NCBI RefSeq assembly: GCF_001672295.1
Contig: NZ_JXMS01000004.1
Span: forward strand, 1 to 64,000
Reading direction: 5' to 3'
DNA: 64,000 nt
DNA from: Halodesulfovibrio spirochaetisodalis
GTDB lineage: Bacteria > Desulfobacterota > Desulfovibrionia > Desulfovibrionales > Desulfovibrionaceae
In this document: in pieces, positions 55,515-64,000 of the stretch
How the letters are laid out: the number at the start of each line of letters is the position of its first letter
How positions within the stretch are numbered: position 1 is the stretch's first letter
Notes under the pieces: generated by a model
The model's database searches: none
Told to the model about the DNA's origin: nothing
What the model saw: the letters and a program-made list of their open reading frames with translations, nothing else
Program-made: the position numbers and the translations under genes

Positions 55515-55766
55515 ATGTGTCTTGCAATTCCTGCTGAAGTTGTAGAAATTCAGTCTGATACCATGGCAAAATGTCGTGTTGGGCAAAGTGAAACGTACAT
55601 TGACGCCTCTACTATGCTTTTAGAAAGCCCTGCAGAGATAGGTGACTTTGTGATTGTTCACGCAGGGTTTGCCCTTCGTAAGCTAGATTTTGACGAAGCA
55701 CAGGAGACGCTGCGTCTGCTCAGACAAATGGCAGGAATTAACGAAAGTACGCCGGGTGCTTTTTAG
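55515..55766 (+). CDS. hypC: hydrogenase assembly chaperone HypC
   Basis: An 83-residue HypC/HupF protein that carries the Fe(CN)2CO unit with HypD and binds the large-subunit precursor. It begins MCLAIPAEVVEI, and Cys2 is the essential ligand. This fixes ATG at 55515 over a GTG at 55509. TAGGAG precedes it. It is the last gene of the hyn operon. Confidence 0.93.
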   Translation: MCLAIPAEVVEIQSDTMAKCRVGQSETYIDASTMLLESPAEIGDFVIVHAGFALRKLDFDEAQETLRLLRQMAGINESTPGAF

Positions 55767-55786
55767 CTCTATGCAATATAGTTGTT

Positions 55787-55821
55787 AAAAGTCTCCTGTA
55801 GAATACCTGCAGGGGACTTTT
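55787..55821 (+). terminator. intrinsic terminator after hypC
   Basis: AAAAGTC-CCTG pairs with CAGG-GACTTTT, followed by T. A perfect 14-base palindrome ATCACAGCTGTGAT follows at 55851-55864, in the ileS promoter region. Confidence 0.85.
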
Positions 55822-55939
55822 TTCTTTTGACAAAAAAGTTATTTTTCTTCATCACAGCTGTGATCTTGACTTTAGCAAGCATTTAACTCAATCTAACTGA
55901 CTTATTTCAGCAATGTTACTTCCGGAGGAAGAGATTCCC

Positions 55940-58753
55940 ATGAGCGACTACAAAAAGACGCTGCATCTCCCAAAAACCAAATTTCCTATGAAGGCCAACC
56001 TCTCCCAGAAAGAGCCAGAAATGCTCAAAGAATGGGAAAGCAAAAAAGCCTACGATGCAATGCTCGCTGCTAGCGGCGAAAACGGTGAGTACGTCCTGCA
56101 CGACGGCCCTCCGTATGCTAACGGTCACCTCCACCTTGGTCATGCACTGAACAAGGTTCTTAAAGATATAATTATTAAGTCTCAGAACATGCAGGGAAAA
56201 AAAGCTCAGTATGTTCCGGGCTGGGACTGCCACGGTCTCCCGATTGAGCTTAAAGTTGAACAGCAGCTTGGTGATAAGAAAAACACTATCCCTGAGCATG
56301 TCTTCCGTAAGGTTTGCCGCGAATACGCAGAAAAGTATGTCGGCATCCAGCGTAAAGAATTCAAACGCCTCGGTGTACTTGGTGAATGGGAAAAACCATA
56401 CCTCACCATGCACCCGTCTTACGAAGCAGCTACTGCCCGTGAACTTGGTCGCTTTATGGAAAACGGCTCTGTTGCCCGCAGCAAAAAGCCGATCTACTGG
56501 TGTGCTTCCTGTAAAACTGCTCTTGCAGAAGCAGAAGTTGAGTACGACGACCACGTTTCACCTTCTATCTTCGTTCGCTTCCCGATGAATGATGCGCGTG
56601 TTAAGGAAGTATTCCCGCAGGCTGATCCAGCTAAAACATTCGCTGTTATCTGGACAACCACACCGTGGACTATTCCTGATAACATGGGCATCGCTGTTCA
56701 CCCTGAGCTTGAATACAGCCTTGTTGCTGTAAACGGCGACTTCTACCTTCTTGCATCCGCACTGGTAGAAGACAACGCTAAGACCTTCGGATGGGAAGAC
56801 TACTCCGTTGTCGGCACAACAACTGGTGACAAACTCGAAGGTCTTGTTGCAAAGCACCCTATTTACGACCGTGAATCTCCAATCTGCCTTGGTGATCATG
56901 TTACTACCGAGTCCGGTACCGGCTGCGTTCACACAGCTCCTGGTCACGGTCGGGAAGACTTTGAAGTCGGTCAGAAATACGGTCTTGAAATTTACTCCCC
57001 AATGGACGACGAAGCACGCTTCCTCGATTCCGTTGAGTTCTTCGCAGGCCTTACCGTTACCGAAGCTAACCCTAAGGTAATTGAAAAGCTTGAAGAAGTA
57101 GGCAACCTCCTTGCTCAGTCCAAGGTAAAACACTCCTACCCACACTGCTGGAGATGTAAAAAGCCTGTTATCTTCCGTGCTACTACTCAGTGGTTCATCA
57201 CCATGGAAGCTAACGATCTTCGCAAGCGTTCCCTTGATGCAATCCGTAACGACGTTAAGTGGATTCCAGCATGGGGCGAAGAACGTATCTACAATATGAT
57301 TGAAAACCGCCCTGACTGGTGTATTTCCCGTCAGCGTATGTGGGGCGTGCCAATCATCGCATTGCTTTGTAAGAGCTGTGATGAAGCGTGGTACGACACA
57401 GACTGGGTGAAAGGCATTGTAGAAAAATTTGCTGAACACAAAACAGGTTGTGACTACTGGTTCGAGTCAGACATTACTGACCTCGTGCCGGAAGGTCTTG
57501 CCTGTCCTAAGTGTGGCGGCAACCATTGGAAACGCAGCAGAGACATTCTCGACGTATGGTTCGACTCCGGCACAAGCTTTGCCGCAGTTGTAGAGCAGCG
57601 TCCGGAACTCAGCTTCCCTGCTGACATGTACCTTGAAGGTTCTGACCAGCACCGCGGTTGGTTCCACAGCTCCTTGCTGGCCTCAATGGGTACCCGTGGA
57701 TGTCCTCCATACAAAGAAGTACTCACGCACGGCTACGTTGTAGACGGTGAAGGCAAAAAAATGTCCAAATCTATGGGCAACGGCATTGAACCTGAAGAAG
57801 TAATCAAAAAATACGGTGCTGAAATCCTCCGTATGTGGGCTTCTTCTGTTGAATACCGCGAAGACGTTCGTATCTCTGAAGAAATTCTGAGCCGTCTTGT
57901 AGATGCCTACCGCCGCATCCGTAACACAAGCCGCTACCTGCTTGGTAACATCAATGACCTTACTGCAGATGCGCTCGTGCCATTTGAAGAAATGGAACCA
58001 CTCGACCGCTACGCAGTAGATCTTGTTTGCCGTGCACATGAAAAAATTCAGGCTGCATACTCTGAGTATGAGTTCCACAAGGTTTACCACACACTGCATA
58101 ACCTGTGCACAACCGATCTTTCTTCTTTCTACCTCGATATCTTGAAAGATCGCCTGTACTCTTCTGCTGCAAACAGCAAAGAGCGTCGCTCTGCACAGAC
58201 TGCAATGCTGCACATCGTAACCCTGCTGGTACGCAACATGGCTCCGGTTCTCAGCTTCACAGCGGAAGAAGTGTTCAAATACATCCCTGAAGGTCTCAAG
58301 CCGGAAGTAGAAACTGTATTTGCACTCTCCTCCAAGGAACTGCAGCTCTTCTCCATTACTGATGAAGAGCGTGCAAACTGGGATATGCTGCTGCAGGTTC
58401 GCTCTGAAATGACTAAAGCGATTGAGCCTGTGCGTAAGGAAGGTATCGTAGGTCACCCTCTCGATACTCATGTTACCCTGTACATGGCAGCACCGATTGC
58501 AAAAAAACTTGAAGCACTGAAGACTGATCTTCGTGCAAACTTCATTGTTTCCCAGCTTTCAACAGCTGCACTCGAAGATGCGCCTGCTGACGCATTTGAG
58601 TCTGAAACAGTGGAAGGTCTCAAAATCACCGTTGCTAAAGCTGAAGGTGAAAAATGCGAACGTTGCTGGATTTACAGCAATGAACTCGGCACCAACGGCG
58701 AACACCCTACTATCTGCCCACGCTGTACAGGCGTGCTGCAGACAGAAGATTAA
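55940..58753 (+). CDS. ileS: isoleucyl-tRNA synthetase
   Basis: A 937-residue class I synthetase. The HIGH motif is in [15 protein letters not shown] near 61-75, the editing domain has WTTTPWT, and KMSKS is in [11 protein letters not shown]. The C-terminal zinc finger CERCWIYS...CPRC is present, as in the bacterial IleS type. GGAGGA lies about 10 bp before ATG at 55940, and an earlier start at 55913 lacks such a site. No T-box leader is visible. Confidence 0.96.
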   Translation: MSDYKKTLHLPKTKFPMKANLSQKEPEMLKEWESKKAYDAMLAASGENGEYVLHDGPPYANGHLHLGHALNKVLKDIIIKSQNMQGKKAQYVPGWDCHGLPIELKVEQQLGDKKNTIPEHVFRKVCREYAEKYVGIQRKEFKRLGVLGEWEKPYLTMHPSYEAATARELGRFMENGSVARSKKPIYWCASCKTALAEAEVEYDDHVSPSIFVRFPMNDARVKEVFPQADPAKTFAVIWTTTPWTIPDNMGIAVHPELEYSLVAVNGDFYLLASALVEDNAKTFGWEDYSVVGTTTGDKLEGLVAKHPIYDRESPICLGDHVTTESGTGCVHTAPGHGREDFEVGQKYGLEIYSPMDDEARFLDSVEFFAGLTVTEANPKVIEKLEEVGNLLAQSKVKHSYPHCWRCKKPVIFRATTQWFITMEANDLRKRSLDAIRNDVKWIPAWGEERIYNMIENRPDWCISRQRMWGVPIIALLCKSCDEAWYDTDWVKGIVEKFAEHKTGCDYWFESDITDLVPEGLACPKCGGNHWKRSRDILDVWFDSGTSFAAVVEQRPELSFPADMYLEGSDQHRGWFHSSLLASMGTRGCPPYKEVLTHGYVVDGEGKKMSKSMGNGIEPEEVIKKYGAEILRMWASSVEYREDVRISEEILSRLVDAYRRIRNTSRYLLGNINDLTADALVPFEEMEPLDRYAVDLVCRAHEKIQAAYSEYEFHKVYHTLHNLCTTDLSSFYLDILKDRLYSSAANSKERRSAQTAMLHIVTLLVRNMAPVLSFTAEEVFKYIPEGLKPEVETVFALSSKELQLFSITDEERANWDMLLQVRSEMTKAIEPVRKEGIVGHPLDTHVTLYMAAPIAKKLEALKTDLRANFIVSQLSTAALEDAPADAFESETVEGLKITVAKAEGEKCERCWIYSNELGTNGEHPTICPRCTGVLQTED

Positions 58754-58762
58754 GAATATAGA

Positions 58763-58802
58763 TATCAGGAGAGCACGGTGCAAAGGCCGTGCTCTCCTGA
58801 TA
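58763..58802 (+). repeat. perfect inverted repeat after ileS
   Basis: Sixteen-base arms at 58763-58778 and 58787-58802 (starting TATCAGGAGAGC) pair perfectly around TGCAAAGG. No T-run follows. It begins nine bases after the ileS stop. Confidence 0.8.
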
Positions 58803-58810
58803 CTTGAAAC

Positions 58811-59004
58811 AACCGGTTGGTCATGCTTACGCAAATTCGATCCAACCACACATATGGCTGCGTAACCGGAGACGAAGCAGGCTGCTGACATAACTTCGAC
58901 TCCCCCTCCCGTCTTGGGAGAAAGCAGCGCAACGTACTCACAAAAGACAAGCAAGTTCTCGTTTTTCAGACACCTGCCGGACTTGCTGCGGCAGGTTCTT
59001 TTTT
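58811..59004 (+). ncRNA. candidate structured RNA between ileS and lspA
   Basis: Several pairings are possible, some exclusive. CCGGTT (58813-58818) pairs with AACCGG (58864-58869), and TTACGCA (58827-58833) with TGCGTAA (58859-58865). GGTTGG competes for CCAACC (58842-58847). GCTGCT/AGCAGC encloses a CTCCC/GGGAG hairpin. A terminator, ACCTGCCG/CGGCAGGT with T6, ends it 28 bp before lspA. This layout suits a riboswitch or small RNA, but no known motif (B12, TPP, SRP, 6S) fits. Confidence 0.4.
58972..58996 (+). terminator. intrinsic terminator upstream of lspA
   Basis: ACCTGCCG pairs with CGGCAGGT and is followed by TCTTTTTT. It lies at the end of the candidate structured RNA. Confidence 0.85.
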
Positions 59005-59031
59005 ATTTGTGCTTCCGTCCATGGAGGGTTC

Positions 59032-59502
59032 ATGCGCAATCGTTACCTGATCGTATATGGAATAGGTTTATTTTCCGTTATTGCAGATCAGTTCACCAAA
59101 TGGCTCACCGTCCAGAACATTCCCCTTTGGAGTGGCTTTCCTGTTATTCCTGGTTTTTTCAATTTAGTGCATGTACTTAACCGCGGTGCTGCATTCGGTT
59201 TTCTCAACAACACTGAGACAAACTGGCAGATATGGCTCTTCAGTGGTGCAGCTGTCGCAGCCTGTATTGCAGTACATCTGATGACGCGTTCTGCAAAACC
59301 TAACAAACTTCTTTTTACAGCACTCGGCCTTATTCTGGGCGGCGCGGTAGGCAACCTGATTGACCGTATCAGAATAGGTGCTGTTATCGACTTTCTTGAT
59401 TTTTATTACAAAAACTACCATTGGCCGGCATTTAACGTTGCTGACATCTGCATTTGTGTCGGCGCGGGCTTAATCCTGCTGACTGTCAAAGATATCGCAT
59501 AA
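59032..59502 (+). CDS. lspA: lipoprotein signal peptidase
   Basis: A 156-residue inner-membrane aspartyl peptidase with four helices. ADQFTKW, LNRGAAFGFL and GNLIDRIRIGAVIDFLDFYY hold the catalytic aspartates. It is needed for the several lipoproteins in this window. GGAGG precedes the ATG. The next gene starts 13 bp later. Confidence 0.95.
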   Translation: MRNRYLIVYGIGLFSVIADQFTKWLTVQNIPLWSGFPVIPGFFNLVHVLNRGAAFGFLNNTETNWQIWLFSGAAVAACIAVHLMTRSAKPNKLLFTALGLILGGAVGNLIDRIRIGAVIDFLDFYYKNYHWPAFNVADICICVGAGLILLTVKDIA

Positions 59503-59515
59503 AGAGAGGAGTATT

Positions 59516-59788
59516 ATGAAGGATCTGCTGCCTATACTTAATGTCTTTTCCTTAACTGATCAGCATCCAGCACTGCTGGTGCTGGCTCTTGCACTTCCAA
59601 TTCTGCCCAATCTGTGGTCTATTTGGCATTCATATAAACACGAATTCACCTCACCAATGGAAAAATACGGTTGGATGCTCGCCGGCGTAATGCTGCCGGT
59701 TATCGGTGGAATTCTTTACCTGCTGTTCGGTTTCCGACGCACTACCGGTCTGGCCTCATGGGCTAAACCACCCCAACAGAGAGGATAA
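59516..59788 (+). CDS. PLD nuclease N-terminal-like membrane protein
   Basis: A 90-residue protein with two helices (about 15-38 and 52-72) and the linker WSIWHSYKHEFTSPMEKYGWML typical of PLDc_N domains without a nuclease part. The function is unknown. It lies between lspA and a CpoB-like lipoprotein gene with gaps of 13 and 3 bp, so it belongs to one operon. Confidence 0.8.
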   Translation: MKDLLPILNVFSLTDQHPALLVLALALPILPNLWSIWHSYKHEFTSPMEKYGWMLAGVMLPVIGGILYLLFGFRRTTGLASWAKPPQQRG

Positions 59789-59791
59789 TCC

Positions 59792-60703
59792 ATGCGACTT
59801 GCTGTTCGTATTACCCTTATTTGTTTCAGTATGCTTTTTCTCTTCGCCTGTGTAAGGCAGGATCAAGTCAACTTACTTGAGCAAAGAATATCTGAGCAGG
59901 AACAACAGATTCTTGCACTTAACAATTCCCTCGGCTCTACGTCGAAAGCAATTGAAAATGTCCGCCCTGAACAGGCTGATATAGTATCTGATTTAAAAGC
60001 TATGAAGGTTTCCGTGGCTACCATGGAAGGCCAGCTTGAAGACTTACAAAATGAGACAGGCAACGTAGCTTCAATTGAAGCTGACGTAGCCGACATTAAA
60101 AGCCGTATTGCGCAGATTGAAAGTGCAATTCGTATGATGTCCTCACAGCTTGGCATTGAAAACTCACTTCCGGCTCCGGCACCAAGAACAACAGGTGCGG
60201 CACCGGCTGCCACTGCAACGACTGCCGACGCGATGCTTCCACAGCAGAACGGTCAAGTAGTGTCAGGCACTCCGCCTGCTCCTCCAACACCGGCTGTGCC
60301 TGCTGTTTCACCTAAAACAGCTGCACCGGAAGACCTTGCGGAAGCTCTCTACAGCAACGCGTTAAAAGCATTCAACGAGCGTCGCTACGAAGATGCACAA
60401 CGTATGTGGAGTGAATATGAGCGCACCTACCCTAAATCCAAACTGGCTGCCAACGCCAAGTTCTGGCAGGGTGAAGCGTACTTTCAGATGCAAAACTACC
60501 CGCGTGCGACATTAGCGTACGAAGATGTTATTAAGAAATATACAAAAAGCAGCAAATACCCTCAGGCGCTGTTAAAACAGGGTATCAGTTTTCTTAAACA
60601 AGGCAAAAAGAATGCCGGCAAGTTCCGCCTGAATCAACTGATTAAGGAATTCCCTAAATCAGTTGAGGCAACCCGCGCAAAGCAGGAGCTTGCTAAAAAG
60701 TAA
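59792..60703 (+). CDS. CpoB/YbgF-like TPR lipoprotein
   Basis: A 303-residue protein. Lipobox LFAC lies near residue 20. A trimerising coiled coil (about 25-110), a Pro/Ala-rich linker and three TPRs (YSNALKAFNERRYEDAQRMW onward) follow. This is the CpoB plan, which links the Tol system and cell-wall synthesis at division. In E. coli CpoB is soluble; here it should be lipid-anchored. No tol-pal genes are adjacent. Confidence 0.85.
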   Translation: MRLAVRITLICFSMLFLFACVRQDQVNLLEQRISEQEQQILALNNSLGSTSKAIENVRPEQADIVSDLKAMKVSVATMEGQLEDLQNETGNVASIEADVADIKSRIAQIESAIRMMSSQLGIENSLPAPAPRTTGAAPAATATTADAMLPQQNGQVVSGTPPAPPTPAVPAVSPKTAAPEDLAEALYSNALKAFNERRYEDAQRMWSEYERTYPKSKLAANAKFWQGEAYFQMQNYPRATLAYEDVIKKYTKSSKYPQALLKQGISFLKQGKKNAGKFRLNQLIKEFPKSVEATRAKQELAKK

Positions 60704-60721
60704 GTGCAATTGGTTAGCAAC

Positions 60722-61153
60722 ATGACAAAAGAGTACCGTAAAAACGTCCATCTGACTTTTCCTCCGACCATTTCCGGTTCACCTGTTATCTGTGACCTTA
60801 CCAAAATGTTTGATCTTTCCTTCAACATTTTGAAAGCACAGATTACCCCTCGTAAAGAGGGTCATATGACCGTTGAAATCATGGGCACCAAGGAAAACTA
60901 CCAGAAGGGCATCGAGTATCTGGAAAAAAACCGAATTGTAGTAACCCCTGTTACTCAGCGAATCTCACGCGATGAAGATTCCTGCATGCACTGTGGTATG
61001 TGTACGGCAATCTGTCCTAATGGTTCTCTATTTGTTGACCGTGAAAAACGAATTGTTGTATTTGATATCGATCGATGCACTGCTTGCGGTATGTGCGTAC
61101 GAGTCTGTCCTGTAAATGCAATGCACGTAGATGCTGAAAATGGAATGATCTAA
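60722..61153 (+). CDS. NIL-domain ferredoxin
   Basis: A 143-residue protein. An N-terminal NIL domain (about 5-75) is followed by two [4Fe-4S] motifs, CMHCGMCTAICP and CTACGMCVRVCP. In anaerobes such proteins work with a DUF39 protein in homocysteine formation from aspartate semialdehyde and sulfide. That partner is not seen here, so the role is inferred. ATG at 60722 matches homologues; a GTG at 60704 abuts the previous stop. Confidence 0.85.
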   Translation: MTKEYRKNVHLTFPPTISGSPVICDLTKMFDLSFNILKAQITPRKEGHMTVEIMGTKENYQKGIEYLEKNRIVVTPVTQRISRDEDSCMHCGMCTAICPNGSLFVDREKRIVVFDIDRCTACGMCVRVCPVNAMHVDAENGMI

Positions 61154-61169
61154 CCGACGGAGCCAGATA

Positions 61170-61679
61170 ATGGAAAAACGTGAATTTGCTTCCATCTCCT
61201 TGTATCTCAAAGGCCGTATGCGCCTTCTCACTGACAAAGATGAACCGTCCCGTTTTTCCGGTTTCGGCCTTTCAGACTCAGCTAATGATGTTGAAGAGCT
61301 TACAAACTCGCATACACCAGAAGCAATGGTTTCATTTCTGCTGAATATGAATGCAAAACTTGATGCGATTCTGTCTCATTTAAAGCACGATCAGCTTGAA
61401 GAGGACTTTCCAAATCGTATTGAAATTCTGGAACTCAGCGGATCACAGGTAACTGTAAGAAACACAAACGGTCTTTCTGAAGGGGCGCACCTTGAACTGC
61501 TCATATTCCTCAGCGACTTCCCGTTAAGTGTTGCAGGTGCTTGTGGTAAGGTAATCAAAGCAGACCCAAAAACTGCAACTATTGAGTTTGGCAGAATAAG
61601 CGCAGAAGACAGAGAAAAAATCGTACACCATGTATTTGTAGAAGAACGCAGGCAAATACGAACACAACGCCTAGCATAA
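61170..61679 (+). CDS. PilZ-like domain protein
   Basis: A 169-residue soluble protein. The C-terminal 90 residues have the strand pattern of PilZ domains, ending GRISAEDREKIVHHVFVEERR. The RxxxR and (D/N)xSxxG c-di-GMP motifs are not clear. It may therefore be a non-binding PilZ relative. The N-terminal 80 residues are helical. It is the last gene of the lspA run. Confidence 0.6.
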   Translation: MEKREFASISLYLKGRMRLLTDKDEPSRFSGFGLSDSANDVEELTNSHTPEAMVSFLLNMNAKLDAILSHLKHDQLEEDFPNRIEILELSGSQVTVRNTNGLSEGAHLELLIFLSDFPLSVAGACGKVIKADPKTATIEFGRISAEDREKIVHHVFVEERRQIRTQRLA

Positions 61680-61722
61680 TATCTCGTACAACAACTGATG
61701 TACCGCTCTTACATGTAAGCAT

Positions 61723-61754
61723 AAGCCCTCCTGTTCTTGGAAACAGGAGGGCTT
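61723..61754 (+). terminator. intrinsic terminator after the PilZ-like gene
   Basis: AAGCCCTCCTGTT pairs with AACAGGAGGGCTT, followed by T6. Confidence 0.9.
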
Positions 61755-61949
61755 TTTTATTGTATTGTTTGTCATAAATACGTTGCGAAGCGGTTACATT
61801 TATTCACCAATTCCTTTTACGGAAGGAAAACTGCGTAGAACCCGTTGATTTTCAGGTAATAATTATTCATAGTTACGGAGCTCTCACTGGCAGTTATATT
61901 TTTCACATTCTCTTTCTCACCTCAACAAAGCCTCAGGGGGACTTGTTAC

Positions 61950-62672
61950 ATGACCACCACAGACACTTCTGTAATGGATGAAATTCTCGACCGCGTTTCC
62001 AGCCAACTCGCAGGCAGCATTACACAGACCATTACCAACAGTGTAGAAAACACCCTTAGTGAGCACCTGACACAGGCATTGATGGAAGGAGAGTTCTACA
62101 AAAAACTCAGTGTAGAGATGCACGAAGGTCTCCAGTCAATTTATTCTGAAATCACTGCCGGTCCTGCTGAACAAGACCCTTCAGAAGAAAAAGAAGCCAC
62201 GCAGCTTTTTGGTGAAGCATCTGAACAGCTTGATGCTGTTTACACGACGCTTGAAAACGCCACAAATGACATCATGACCATTGTTGAGCACCAGATTCAG
62301 ATGCGTGAACTCGCACTTGCACACCTACAAAATGCACGCCGTTCACAACCGGACAACAAAGACCTTGCGGCTCTTGCTTCCCTTGAAAGCAAACTTACAC
62401 AGAATATGAACGAAATTATGACCGCACTCAGCTTTCAAGACCTTGCCGGTCAGCGCATCCTCCGTATTGTCGGAGCGCTCCAAAAACTCAAAACAACAGT
62501 ATCTGACCTCTACTCTACCAGTGACTTTATTGCAGTGAAAAAAGCAGAACGCGAATCACAAGCAAAACAAGGGAATGCAAACAAACCAGTAACAAACTCT
62601 GAGCTTAAAGGACCAAGCGACACTGCTACCCAGTCAGATGTTGACAATCTTCTCGCATCGTTGGGACTTTAG
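61950..62672 (+). CDS. cheZ: chemotaxis phosphatase CheZ
   Basis: A 240-residue helical protein that dephosphorylates CheY-P. The catalytic motif FQDLAGQRI places Asp164 and Gln168 as in E. coli CheZ. The C-terminal QSDVDNLLASLGL is the CheY-binding peptide. The linker between them is polar. It stands alone between terminators, about 60 kb from the CheA-like gene at 46-1887. AGGGGG precedes the ATG. Confidence 0.88.
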   Translation: MTTTDTSVMDEILDRVSSQLAGSITQTITNSVENTLSEHLTQALMEGEFYKKLSVEMHEGLQSIYSEITAGPAEQDPSEEKEATQLFGEASEQLDAVYTTLENATNDIMTIVEHQIQMRELALAHLQNARRSQPDNKDLAALASLESKLTQNMNEIMTALSFQDLAGQRILRIVGALQKLKTTVSDLYSTSDFIAVKKAERESQAKQGNANKPVTNSELKGPSDTATQSDVDNLLASLGL

Positions 62673-62816
62673 AATTTAGCTGTTTCTGATTACATTTGTA
62701 TATATTTCCTGTATGTTGCACTTTGCTGCGTGCTTCCGTCAGCATATATTTTTTTCTGAGGAAATAGAAAAAAACGTTGAGACCACCGTCAATAGCATCT
62801 TTTTGCAGATTTGCAA

Positions 62817-62845
62817 TTGACAGTGAGTTACCAAGGTGTTAGCTA
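62817..62845 (+). promoter_or_regulatory. candidate promoter of tRNA-Met
   Basis: TTGACA at 62817-62822 and TAGCTA at 62840-62845 with a 17-base spacer place the start about 13 bases before the tRNA. Confidence 0.5.
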
Positions 62846-62864
62846 CTCCTCCTCAGCACATAAA

Positions 62865-62940
62865 GGGCCTATAGCTCAGTTGGCAGAGCCTCCGGCTCAT
62901 AACCGGCAGGTCGCAGGTTCAAATCCTGCTAGGCCCACCA
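62865..62940 (+). tRNA. tRNA-Met (anticodon CAT, elongator type)
   Basis: Acceptor GGGCCTA pairs with TAGGCCC, including a normal first pair, so it is not the initiator. The anticodon loop is CTCATAA, the T-loop GGTTCAAATCC, and CCA is encoded. A lysidine-modified Ile tRNA is possible but less likely from this stem. Confidence 0.9.
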
Positions 62941-62948
62941 GAAGACAT

Positions 62949-62978
62949 AAGGATTTATGAGATATCTCATAAATCCTT
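62949..62978 (+). terminator. intrinsic terminator after tRNA-Met
   Basis: A 30-base perfect palindrome, AAGGATTTATGAGAT and its complement, followed by TTT. Confidence 0.8.
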
Positions 62979-63027
62979 TTTCTGTATATAGCGCCAAACC
63001 AGGCAGCATCTCATAAGTAAAGTTCGT

Positions 63028-63062
63028 AAAAAAAGCTTCACACTGCATGTGAAGCTTTTTTT
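63028..63062 (-). terminator. intrinsic terminator after the small membrane protein gene
   Basis: AAAAAAAGCTTCAC pairs with GTGAAGCTTTTTTT. It may also act on the plus strand. Confidence 0.85.
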
Positions 63063-63086
63063 GTCAGTTACGTATGCTTGAATCAA

Positions 63087-63398
63087 TCAATTCAGAATCC
63101 AAAACGCCAAGCCTACAACGGTACCAATAAGTATTGATGAAGGAAGCATAATAAACGGAGCTTTTTTATCATCGCGCATAGCCAGAATTGCCAATGGTAA
63201 CGTACAGATTCCGTAAACCAGCCCGCCTTTCCCCCACCACACAACAGGGACATGTATCTGCCAAAGCAGTACAGGCATGTACAAATGAAAAACAAAAGCT
63301 GAAGCACAAGCATATTTGTGCACCTTTGCCCGCAGCATAGGAACAACGTCAACGCAACCTGCTACTAACCCTATGCACAACAGCATCCACAACGACAT
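63087..63398 (-). CDS. small membrane protein
   Basis: A 103-residue protein with three to four hydrophobic helices (about 3-22, 35-52, 55-72, 83-101) and no catalytic motif that I can see. CVDVVPML in the first loop is distinctive. The family is unknown. ATG at 63398 has AGGAGG upstream and is preferred to 63419. It runs convergent with tRNA-Met. Confidence 0.7.
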   Translation of the reverse strand: MSLWMLLCIGLVAGCVDVVPMLRAKVHKYACASAFVFHLYMPVLLWQIHVPVVWWGKGGLVYGICTLPLAILAMRDDKKAPFIMLPSSILIGTVVGLAFWILN

Positions 63399-63746
63399 AC
63401 TCACTCCTCCTGTATTCACTCTTTTCGACTACCTTGCACAATGCAAGGTAGTGAAAAACATGTATCATGGTAATTTTTAAGAATAAACCATCTCTTTATG
63501 CCATACCGTACGGAAGTAGCATAAAATTGATTTCCTTCTCACTTCTCACTACAGAAACGTCATTGCACGGCTGACTGTGGAACAGCCAGTACGCATAACA
63601 AAGGCAGCTACCGAATGCGCCGATCATTATGATATGAATCGTTCAAAAGCCACGGCCTGCCTTGACGAAGAGTACTTACTAACGTAGTACTCTCATCAAA
63701 TATCGACACGCAATTAACAGACTTCGTAATTTAAGGGGCATAATTA
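63399..63746. other. divergent region with two inverted repeats
   Basis: No gene is seen. CTACCTTGCA-CAA-TGCAAGGTAG (63429-63451) lies just before the membrane-protein gene. AGAGTACT-N9-AGTACTCT (63669-63693) lies 54 bp before the Rrf2 start. Either may be an operator. Confidence 0.5.
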
Positions 63747-64000
63747 ATGAAGCTTTCTGCGCGTACTCGCTATGCAGTCCGAATATTAGTAAAATTGGGA
63801 CGGCATGGCACTGACTCACCATTGAAAACAACTTCCTTATCTGAATCCTCCGGAGTATCCGTACAATTTATAGAACAAATTTTGCGTCCCCTGAAAAAAG
63901 CTGGACTGATCACCAGTATGCGTGGCGCCGCAGGCGGGCATATGCTTGCCCAAAAACCTGACTCCATCTCCGTTGGAGACGTAATTAGAATTATGGAAGG
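63747..64000 (+). CDS. Rrf2-family regulator, cut by the window end
   Basis: The first 84 codons of an Rrf2/IscR-type regulator. MKLSARTRYAVRIL, a winged helix with SVQFIEQILRPLKKAGL, and MRGAAGGHMLA are typical. The cysteine cluster region lies beyond the window, so metal or Fe-S binding cannot be judged. AAGGGG precedes the ATG. Confidence 0.88.
   Translation, partial: MKLSARTRYAVRILVKLGRHGTDSPLKTTSLSESSGVSVQFIEQILRPLKKAGLITSMRGAAGGHMLAQKPDSISVGDVIRIME

Noticed and set aside
58811-59004. Cobalamin riboswitch
   Set aside because: A CACCTGCC stretch recalls the B12 box, but the rest of the box and the core elements are missing, and lspA has no link to B12.
1-64000. CRISPR arrays, insertion sequences or prophage
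   Set aside because: No regularly spaced repeats, transposase, integrase or phage structural genes were seen on either strand.

Overview
The window reads as chromosomal DNA of a sulfate-reducing member of the Desulfovibrionales. The evidence is a periplasmic [NiFe] hydrogenase operon (hynBA with its protease and HypC), a [NiFeSe] hydrogenase operon (hysBA) whose large subunit uses an in-frame UGA, a short MetH without a reactivation domain, and a NIL-domain/ferredoxin protein. Moderate GC and gene order suggest a marine, Halodesulfovibrio-like lineage; that placement is inference. There is no rRNA, CRISPR array, transposase or phage gene.

Layout. 1-8.2 kb is mostly minus strand: a CheA-like protein without a recognisable ATPase, then radA, a zinc-ribbon membrane protein, hpt, an ArgA-like acetyltransferase, a thioredoxin-fold protein and metH. 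8.4-22 kb is plus strand: rpoH, two lipoproteins, rpiB, cysS, a BepA-like protease, hslV, ispE, tRNA-Gln, prs, rplY, pth, carD and rho. 22-34 kb holds a sodium-coupled transporter with a 33-residue MetS-like partner, gpmI-rsfS, paaK, the rimI-tpiA-secG-tRNA-Leu group, a Nudix gene sharing its start region with rimI, suhB, and a GAF gene abutting mreB. 34-45 kb holds a 577-residue protein of unknown function, gcvT, rsmE-rarA, a BON lipoprotein, ettA, an acyltransferase, a TetR regulator with a candidate operator, and gluQ.

45.7-55.8 kb is the respiratory core: a small hypothetical gene, a candidate structured RNA with a strong terminator, hysBA, the protease hysD, then two genes unrelated to hydrogenases, then hynBA, its protease and hypC. 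The two intruding genes (50139-51377 and 51398-51856) look like a type III secretion effector and its CesT/Tir-type chaperone. No secretion apparatus is visible, which makes this pair the most unusual item in the window.

55.9-64 kb is housekeeping again: ileS, a second candidate structured RNA, lspA, a PLD-N membrane protein, a CpoB-like lipoprotein, the NIL/ferredoxin protein, a possible PilZ protein, CheZ, tRNA-Met, a small membrane protein and the start of an Rrf2 regulator cut by the window edge.

Functionally, both hydrogenases are exported by the Tat route and oxidise or make H2 in the periplasm. Each operon has its own C-terminal processing protease. HypC serves large-subunit assembly generally. 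Selenium availability should decide whether full-length HysA is made.
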